From positions 1 to 18,478 of the forward strand of contig JAJPYW010000038.1 in assembly GCA_021204715.1 (NCBI GenBank): a DNA stretch of 18,478 bases, in the 5' to 3' direction. A program made the position numbers and the translations under genes. This stretch comes from Prevotellaceae bacterium. Its GTDB lineage: Bacteria > Bacteroidota > Bacteroidia > Bacteroidales > Bacteroidaceae. The notes under the pieces are model-generated. The model was given only the letters and a program-made list of their open reading frames with translations. It made no database searches and was not told the DNA's origin. Shown piece after piece: positions 13,610 to 18,478 of this stretch (position 1 is the first letter of the stretch; every line of letters begins with the position of its first letter).

Positions 13610-13640
13610 CAAAAATAACCCTTTTTATGATAAAGCCAAA
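13610..13640 (-). promoter_or_regulatory. Promoter of the cobUTSC operon
   Basis: On the minus strand TTTG (13640-13637), exactly 19 bases, then TATTTTTG (13617-13610). This is a full consensus match with the transcript start near 13603. Confidence 0.8.
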
Positions 13641-13675
13641 GCACGGCCAATTTTTACTCAAAAATGCCCCATTCG

Positions 13676-13706
13676 TTTGCACTTCTAAAAGAATTCACTA
13701 TCTTTG
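13676..13706 (+). promoter_or_regulatory. Promoter of tRNA-Gly
   Basis: TTTG at 13676-13679, exactly 19 bases, then TATCTTTG at 13699-13706, about 25 bases before the mature tRNA. It lies back to back with the cobU promoter. Confidence 0.85.
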
Positions 13707-13730
13707 TCCCGCTTTTAAACCATGACTACT

Positions 13731-13803
13731 GCGGCAGTAGCTCAGTTGGTAGAGCATCAGCTTCCCAAGCTGAGGGTCGCGGGTTCGAGCCCCGTTTGCC
13801 GCT
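13731..13803 (+). tRNA. tRNA-Gly (anticodon CCC)
   Basis: A complete 73-base cloverleaf can be drawn: acceptor GCGGCAG/TTGCCGC, D stem GCTC/GAGC, anticodon stem TCAGC/GCTGA around loop TTCCCAA (anticodon CCC), variable loop GGGTC, T arm GCGGG-TTCGAGC-CCCGT and discriminator T. CCA is not encoded; the gene is followed by CACATC. It reads GGG codons. It is a single-gene transcript with its own promoter and terminator. Confidence 0.97.
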
Positions 13804-13833
13804 CACATCAGTTTATATTTTACTGACAGTGAG

Positions 13834-13866
13834 GCCGTGAGTCCGTGAGGATCCGCGGCTTTTTTT
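13834..13866 (+). terminator. Rho-independent terminator of tRNA-Gly
   Basis: GCCGTGAGTCC and GGATCCGCGGC form a stem of about eleven pairs with one mismatch around a GTGA loop, followed by seven T. It lies 30 bases after the tRNA 3' end. Confidence 0.85.
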
Positions 13867-13874
13867 GTATCTTT

Positions 13875-13911
13875 TTGTCGCGCATAATCCATGGATTGCC
13901 TCGTGCGACAA
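13875..13911. repeat. Nested palindrome downstream of the hydrolase gene
   Basis: TTGTCGC (13875-13881) and GCGACAA (13905-13911) flank a perfect 12-base palindrome AATCCATGGATT (13886-13897). It lies 20 bases past the stop of the minus-strand operon and could stabilise or end that mRNA, though no T-run follows on that strand. Confidence 0.45.
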
Positions 13912-13931
13912 GCCTTGAAACGCCGCTTCCC

Positions 13932-14948
13932 TCACTTTATATACTTTCCCACAAACGCCGCCACCCGTGCTGTGTAAGCCTCTTTCGCGTCGCGGTAAGC
14001 GTGTGCGTGGTCCACACCGGGTACAATCCACAGCTCCTTTTCGCCGGGCTTTGCCTCGTAGAGGGGATAGACCATGGCGGTAGGCACAAACGTGTCGGCG
14101 TCGCCGTGGATGAAGAGCATGGGGCGCGTGCATTTCTTTACTTGTTCCAATGCCGAGGCCTCCTTGAAATTCCAGCCATATTCCCACCTGCACAGCAGAT
14201 TGGATACACTCAGCAGCGGGAATGGGGGCAGATGGAACGTGGCCTTCAACTCCTTGCGGAACTCGTCCCACACGGTGGTGTAGCCACAATCCTCCACGAA
14301 GCACTTGATGTAAGGGCACCTGCGTTCCCCTTGTTCCACTTCGCCGGAGAGCATCATGGTGGTGGCCGCTCCCATGGAGACGCCGTGTACCACCATCTCT
14401 ATAGGCGGAACGGTTTCCCATAAAGAGTCACGCTCCCCGGCGGCCTTGTTGTGGCGGCTGAACAACTCTTCGGCCACCTCCGTCCATTGCAGCACGTCCA
14501 AGCGGTCTTTCCATCCCATTCTGATGGCGTCTCCTTCGCTGTTGCCGTGCGCGTAAAGGTCGGGCAGCAGCACGTTGTATCCCAACTGGCGGTTGTACAG
14601 GTAGCCTATGGGCAGCACGCGCACGCCGTTGTCCGTATAGCCGTGCACAATGACCGCCGTCTTGCCCGTAGGCTTCGGGGCGCAGATGAAATAGGCGTGC
14701 AACGTCACTCCTTCGTCATTCTCTATATAGATATCCTGCAAGGCGCCTGCCAAGGCAAGACTGTCTGTCCAAGCCTCCAATTCAGGGTATTGTCCGCACA
14801 TCACCGCAAACGAGCTTTCAATGTCGCGGCTGCGCGTCTGCAAGCCCTCCGGCCGCAAGGCATAACCCAACAACACGTAGCCGCCACACAGCAACAGTGC
14901 GACAATGGCTATCACCGCTACGAGGGTGTATTTCAGCCACCGCTTCAT
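13932..14948 (-). CDS. Membrane-anchored alpha/beta hydrolase
   Basis: This is a protein of 338 aa from the ATG at 14948, which overlaps the aroE stop as ATGA; the frame is open 18 bases further but the coupled start is preferred. Residues 5-29 form an N-terminal membrane helix with no lipobox, so the enzyme is probably anchored with its domain outside the cytosol. The hydrolase fold is complete: VIVHGYTDNG (oxyanion side) at 99-108, nucleophile Ser191 in HGVSMGA, Asp285 in HGDADTFVP and His314 in GVDHAHAY. This resembles the BAAT/dipeptidyl-peptidase-like hydrolases annotated as YfhR/BEM46 group. The substrate is unknown. It is last in the phoH-purC-menG-aroE operon, so expression follows housekeeping genes. 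Confidence 0.85.
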   Translation of the reverse strand: MKRWLKYTLVAVIAIVALLLCGGYVLLGYALRPEGLQTRSRDIESSFAVMCGQYPELEAWTDSLALAGALQDIYIENDEGVTLHAYFICAPKPTGKTAVIVHGYTDNGVRVLPIGYLYNRQLGYNVLLPDLYAHGNSEGDAIRMGWKDRLDVLQWTEVAEELFSRHNKAAGERDSLWETVPPIEMVVHGVSMGAATTMMLSGEVEQGERRCPYIKCFVEDCGYTTVWDEFRKELKATFHLPPFPLLSVSNLLCRWEYGWNFKEASALEQVKKCTRPMLFIHGDADTFVPTAMVYPLYEAKPGEKELWIVPGVDHAHAYRDAKEAYTARVAAFVGKYIK

Positions 14949-15691
14949 CGGTTCCAAATCTCCCAAGCGGCGAAAGCCTGCAACAGCAGCATCTCCAAGC
15001 CGTTTTTCACCTTGGCGCCTTGCGCCATGCCCTTCTTCATGAAGAGCGTCTCGTTGGGGTTGTACAGCAGGTCGTAGAGCAGGTGTCCGGGCGTGAGCAG
15101 CTCGTAGGGAATGTGGGGGCAGAAGTCCACTTTAGGAAACATGCCCACGGGGGTGCAGTTCACGATAACTTTGTATTCCTGCATCACTTCGGGCGTAAGC
15201 ATTTCGTAGGTGAGCACCTCGTCGCTGCGGTGCACGCGCGACACGAACTTGCCCTCGATGCCCAAGTTCTCCAACCCATGGAACACCGCTTTCGAGGCAC
15301 CGCCCGTGCCGAGTATCAACGCCTTCTTGTGCCGGGGTTCCAACAGCGGCTCGATGGACTGCGTGAAGCCTATCACGTCGGAATTGTATCCCACCAACTT
15401 CACCTTCCCCTTGCCGGGACGTACAATCTTGATGACGTTCACCGCGCCTATCTTGGCGGCGTCCTTGTCCAATTCGTCCAAGAAAGGAATCACTTGCTGT
15501 TTGTAGGGAATCGTCACGTTAAGGCCGCAAAGGTTGGGGTTCTCCTCCACCACCTCCATGAAGTCGTTGATTTCGGGAATCTCGAAGTTCACATACTCCG
15601 CGTCGATGTTCTCGGCCTTGAATTTCTCGTTGAAATAGGTTATGGAGAAGGAGTGCTTCAACGGATAACCTATCAAACCATATTTCTGCAT
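14945..15691 (-). CDS. aroE: Shikimate dehydrogenase
   Basis: AroE reduces 3-dehydroshikimate to shikimate with NADPH in aromatic amino-acid synthesis. The 248 aa protein shows the substrate serines in YPLKHSFS (Ser14, Ser16), catalytic Lys64 in NVTIPYKQQV, Asp105 in GYNSDVIGF and the nucleotide loop LGTGGASKAV at 127-136. It is shorter than the 270-280 aa E. coli enzyme, as is usual in Bacteroidota. It starts 22 bases after menG and ends in a four-base overlap with the hydrolase gene. Confidence 0.95.
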   Translation of the reverse strand: MQKYGLIGYPLKHSFSITYFNEKFKAENIDAEYVNFEIPEINDFMEVVEENPNLCGLNVTIPYKQQVIPFLDELDKDAAKIGAVNVIKIVRPGKGKVKLVGYNSDVIGFTQSIEPLLEPRHKKALILGTGGASKAVFHGLENLGIEGKFVSRVHRSDEVLTYEMLTPEVMQEYKVIVNCTPVGMFPKVDFCPHIPYELLTPGHLLYDLLYNPNETLFMKKGMAQGAKVKNGLEMLLLQAFAAWEIWNR

Positions 15692-15712
15692 GGTGTCAAT
15701 TATTTGAATACT

Positions 15713-16450
15713 CTATTTAGTTGCCATATATAACGTGCAGATGCCGCACGTGAGCCGTTTGAAACGCACATCGCCGAAGCCAGCCTTGGCGATGACGCCC
15801 CGCATCACCTCTCCTTGCGGGAAGGCGCGTATGCTGCGCGGCAGGTAGTCGTAGGCACTCCTTTCGCGCGAGACGGCCTTTCCCAACAGGGGCATCACCG
15901 TGTGCGTGTACACGCCGTAAAGCTGCTTCATGGGGAAGCGGGTGGGGGTGGAGAGTTCCAAGATGACCAAATGGCCCCCCTTGCGCAACACCCGGCACAT
16001 CTCTCCGAGCCCTTTGTCCAACTGCTCGAAGTTGCGTATGCCGAAGGCTACGGTAACGGCGTCGAACGAAGCGTCGGGGAAGGAGAGGGCGGTACAATCC
16101 TCGCGCGCGAAGTCCACGCGCCCCGCCAATCCCGCCTCTAAAACCTTCGCGCGGGCCACCTGCATCATTCCCTCGGATATGTCGATGCCCGTCAAGTGCT
16201 CCGGCTGCAACGTCCGGCAGGCAAGCAGGGCGAAGTCGCCCGTGCCGGTGGCCACATCCATGATGCGGCCGGGACGGTAGGGACGCAGCCACTCCACGGC
16301 CCGCTTGCGCCACCGCCGGTCTATGCCCAAAGAGAGCAGGTGGTTCAGGCGGTCGTAGGTGGGCGCGATGTGGTTGAACATCGTCTCCACCTCTTCGCGT
16401 TTGCTCGCGCCGTCCCCGTAGGGCCTCACTTGTTCCAATGCGTAGGCCAT
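15713..16450 (-). CDS. menG: Demethylmenaquinone methyltransferase (MenG/UbiE)
   Basis: This enzyme methylates demethylmenaquinone with S-adenosylmethionine, the last step of menaquinone synthesis; strict ubiquinone makers would call it UbiE. The 245 aa protein has [20 protein letters not shown] at 25-44, the SAM loop [11 protein letters not shown] at 64-74, GIDISEGM at 88-95, and the late block [20 protein letters not shown], all hallmark blocks of the family. Menaquinone rather than ubiquinone is expected in this phylum. It starts 9 bases after purC in the same operon. Confidence 0.95.
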   Translation of the reverse strand: MAYALEQVRPYGDGASKREEVETMFNHIAPTYDRLNHLLSLGIDRRWRKRAVEWLRPYRPGRIMDVATGTGDFALLACRTLQPEHLTGIDISEGMMQVARAKVLEAGLAGRVDFAREDCTALSFPDASFDAVTVAFGIRNFEQLDKGLGEMCRVLRKGGHLVILELSTPTRFPMKQLYGVYTHTVMPLLGKAVSRERSAYDYLPRSIRAFPQGEVMRGVIAKAGFGDVRFKRLTCGICTLYMATK

Positions 16451-16459
16451 CCGCGCCGC

Positions 16460-17404
16460 TTACTTGTTCAAGTATGCCATTACGTTCCGCTCGATGCGCG
16501 CCGCTGTGCCGGAAGCCTCTTCACGCACGAACTTTTCGCCCGTGATGTGTTCGTACAGCTCGATGTAACGGTCGCTTATGGAGGCCACAATCCCGGGCGT
16601 CATTTCGGGCACTTGTTGCCCCGCCTGCCCGCGGAAGCCGTTCTCCATCAACCACTCACGCACGAATTCCTTGGAGAGCTGCCGTTGGGACTCACCCTTG
16701 GCAAAGCGCTCCTCGTATCCATCCTTATAGAAGTAGCGGCTCGAGTCGGGCGTGTGTATCTCGTCCATCAAGCAGATTTCACCGTTGCACTTGCCGAACT
16801 CGTATTTCGTGTCCACCAATATCAATCCTCTACGGGCGGCGATTTCCGTGCCTCTTTGGAACAGTGCCAGTGTATATTTCTCCAACAAGGCGTACTCTTC
16901 CGCCGTGGCCAATCCTCTATCCAATATCTCCGCTTTGGAGATGTCGGCGTCATGCTCGCCTATCCCGGCCTTGGTCGTAGGGGTGATGATGGGCTCGGGA
17001 AAACGTTGGTTTTCCTTCATGCCTTCGGGCAGGGGCACGCCGCACAGTTCCCTTGCACCGGCTTTATAGGCACGCCACGCGCTGCCGCACAGGTAGCCGC
17101 GCACAATCATCTCCACGGGGAAACCTTTGCACATCACGCCCACTGTCACCATGGGGTCTGGCGTGGCGCGCTTCCAGTTGGGGCAAATGTCGGTTGTGGC
17201 GTCCAAGAACTTGGCGGCAATTTGGTTGAGCACCTGTCCTTTGTAGGGAATCCCTTCGGGCAATATCACGTCAAAGGCCGATATACGGTCGGTGGCCACC
17301 ATGACCAGTTCTTCTCCACGGATGTTGTACACATCGCGCACCTTCCCGTGGTACACGCCTTGTTGACCGGGAAAGTTGAAATCAGTTTTGGTTAAAGCTT
17401 TCAT
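16460..17404 (-). CDS. purC: SAICAR synthase (phosphoribosylaminoimidazole-succinocarboxamide synthase)
   Basis: PurC joins aspartate to CAIR with ATP in purine synthesis. The 314 aa protein is of the longer type found in Bacteroidota and yeast rather than the about 237 aa E. coli form. It shows [11 protein letters not shown] at 18-28 and the ATP-site block [20 protein letters not shown] near 37-56. Further blocks are [17 protein letters not shown], the [20 protein letters not shown] segment, and TPDSSRYF. It starts with a four-base overlap (ATGA) onto the stop of phoH. Confidence 0.97.
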   Translation of the reverse strand: MKALTKTDFNFPGQQGVYHGKVRDVYNIRGEELVMVATDRISAFDVILPEGIPYKGQVLNQIAAKFLDATTDICPNWKRATPDPMVTVGVMCKGFPVEMIVRGYLCGSAWRAYKAGARELCGVPLPEGMKENQRFPEPIITPTTKAGIGEHDADISKAEILDRGLATAEEYALLEKYTLALFQRGTEIAARRGLILVDTKYEFGKCNGEICLMDEIHTPDSSRYFYKDGYEERFAKGESQRQLSKEFVREWLMENGFRGQAGQQVPEMTPGIVASISDRYIELYEHITGEKFVREEASGTAARIERNVMAYLNK

Positions 17405-18363
17405 TCGTTCTTCTTTATTAAGTTGTCGTTTGATTCATATTTCTCGTAGGCTTCGACAATGCGTGTGACGAGTTTGTGGCGCACGATGTCTTTCTTGCCC
17501 AACTCCACGAAGCCGATGCCTTTGACGCTTTTCAGCAGGCGCAACGCCTGCACCAAGCCCGACTGCTGCGCGCCCGGCAAGTCTATCTGCGTGATGTCGC
17601 CCGTGACGATCATCTTGGTGTTCATGCCCATGCGGGTAAGGAACATCTTGATTTGCCTTGTAGTGGCGTTCTGGGCTTCATCGAGTATCACCACGGCGTC
17701 GTTCAGCGTGCGTCCGCGCATGAAGGCGAGGGGCGCTATCTGTATCACGTTCAGTTCCATGTACTCTTTGAGCTTGGCCGCGGGTATCATGTCTTGCAGG
17801 GCGTCGTACAGCGGTTGCAGGTACGGGTCTATCTTCTCTTTCATGTCGCCGGGCAGGAAGCCGAGCTTTTCGCCCGCTTCCACGGCGGGGCGGCTCAGTA
17901 TGATGCGTTTCACTTGCTTGTTCTTCAAGGCGCGCACGGCAAGGGCTATGGCGGTATAGGTCTTGCCCGAACCTGCGGGGCCTGTGGCGAAGAGCATGTC
18001 GTTCTTCTCAAAGGCTTCCACGAGCTTGAGTTGGTTCTCGCTGCGGGGGATAATGGGCTTTCCTGTCACGCTGAACACAATCACGTTGTCGGCGCGCTCG
18101 GCTTGCGGGGTGTTGCCCTTGATGATGTCTATAATGGTCTCTTCCTTGAGCAAGTTGTATTCGGCGCAATAGCGTTCTAACTTGACGATGTTTTCTTCAA
18201 ACGCGCATATTTCTTCTTCTTCGCCCAACACCTTGATGACGTTGCCGCGGGCCACGACGCGCAGTTTGGGATACAGTGCCTTGATCAGTTGCATGTTGGT
18301 GTTGTTCACGCCGTAAAAGGCAACCGGGTCTATCTCCTCCAAAACAATCAGTTTCTCTATCAT
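17401..18363 (-). CDS. phoH: PhoH-family ATPase
   Basis: This is a protein of 320 aa. A short N-terminal KH-like segment (about 35-65) precedes the P-loop domain with Walker A GPAGSGKT at 128-135, Walker [10 protein letters not shown] at 224-232 and the sensor block [14 protein letters not shown]. These features define PhoH/PhoL proteins, ATPases thought to act in RNA metabolism and ribosome maturation; partners such as YbeY are not in this window. It leads the phoH-purC-menG-aroE-hydrolase operon. The 115 bases upstream to the window edge hold no gene; the last bases (TTTTTG on the minus strand, 18478-18473) could be the inner part of a TAnnTTTG element cut by the edge. Confidence 0.95.
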   Translation of the reverse strand: MIEKLIVLEEIDPVAFYGVNNTNMQLIKALYPKLRVVARGNVIKVLGEEEEICAFEENIVKLERYCAEYNLLKEETIIDIIKGNTPQAERADNVIVFSVTGKPIIPRSENQLKLVEAFEKNDMLFATGPAGSGKTYTAIALAVRALKNKQVKRIILSRPAVEAGEKLGFLPGDMKEKIDPYLQPLYDALQDMIPAAKLKEYMELNVIQIAPLAFMRGRTLNDAVVILDEAQNATTRQIKMFLTRMGMNTKMIVTGDITQIDLPGAQQSGLVQALRLLKSVKGIGFVELGKKDIVRHKLVTRIVEAYEKYESNDNLIKKNE

Positions 18364-18478
18364 TCGTATGACTGCTTACCTATTCTTTGCATTGCTTCCC
18401 TGCTGACGGCGGGCGGTGTGGCTCACTTGTCGTGGGTACCGTTCAATTCCGCTTGCCGAAAGCAATGGACTGCAAAAA

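Noticed and set aside
16196..17395. A 399-codon plus-strand frame
   Set aside because: It is antisense to menG and purC, both with complete family motifs; the frame has shadow composition.
18470..18478. Possible phoH promoter at the right edge
   Set aside because: Only the TTTTTG part would be inside the window, so the TA of the element cannot be seen; it is not enough to list as a feature.
1..18478. CRISPR arrays, insertion sequences and rRNA genes
   Set aside because: No regularly spaced repeats, transposase-like frames or rRNA segments were found on reading both strands.

Overview
The window comes from a member of the Bacteroidota, most likely Bacteroidales. Eight intergenic sites carry the Bacteroides-type promoter (TTTG, about 19 bases, TAnnTTTG). 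Shine-Dalgarno sequences are weak, and the encoded proteins (YbdG-like channel, long PurC, CobQ, RecT, HAD protein) read like Bacteroidales versions. The species cannot be named from the sequence alone.

Positions 1 to about 3849 are the right end of an integrated prophage-like element. A leftward operon of very small genes runs from a control region near 2400: unknown 64 aa, a two-helix membrane protein, unknown 73 aa, a basic 45 aa ORF, a helix-turn-helix protein, a HAD phosphatase and a RecT annealing protein cut by the window edge. An XRE-type repressor with a heptad-repeat tail is divergent from it. A two-gene PIN-toxin/antitoxin pair sits at the extreme right. The element ends in a 46-base 3' fragment of tRNA-Pro(TGG), the signature of an attR site, so the intact tRNA and the integrase are expected to the left of this window.

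From 3850 on the DNA looks chromosomal. It holds a nitroreductase (minus), a pyridoxamine-phosphate-oxidase-like flavoprotein, a YbdG/MscM mechanosensitive channel, and a 69 aa protein resembling a PduO adenosyltransferase that has lost its middle.

Positions 6870 to 13640 hold two convergent operons for the late cobalamin pathway: cobQ-cobD-cbiB (plus) and cobU-cobT-cobS-cobC (minus). Together they amidate cobyrinic acid diamide to cobyric acid, attach aminopropanol phosphate, activate it with GTP, join alpha-ribazole phosphate and remove the last phosphate. No corrin-ring genes and no cobalamin riboswitch are visible. The cobQ leader instead carries a terminator-like hairpin directly against the start codon.

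A tRNA-Gly(CCC) with a strong promoter and terminator separates this from a tightly packed minus-strand operon phoH-purC-menG-aroE-alpha/beta hydrolase (18363 to 13932), in which several genes overlap by four bases.

The best candidates for something undescribed are the collapsed PduO-like protein, the hairpin abutting cobQ, the unrecognised antitoxin beside the PIN toxin, and the cluster of tiny unknown genes in the RecT operon.
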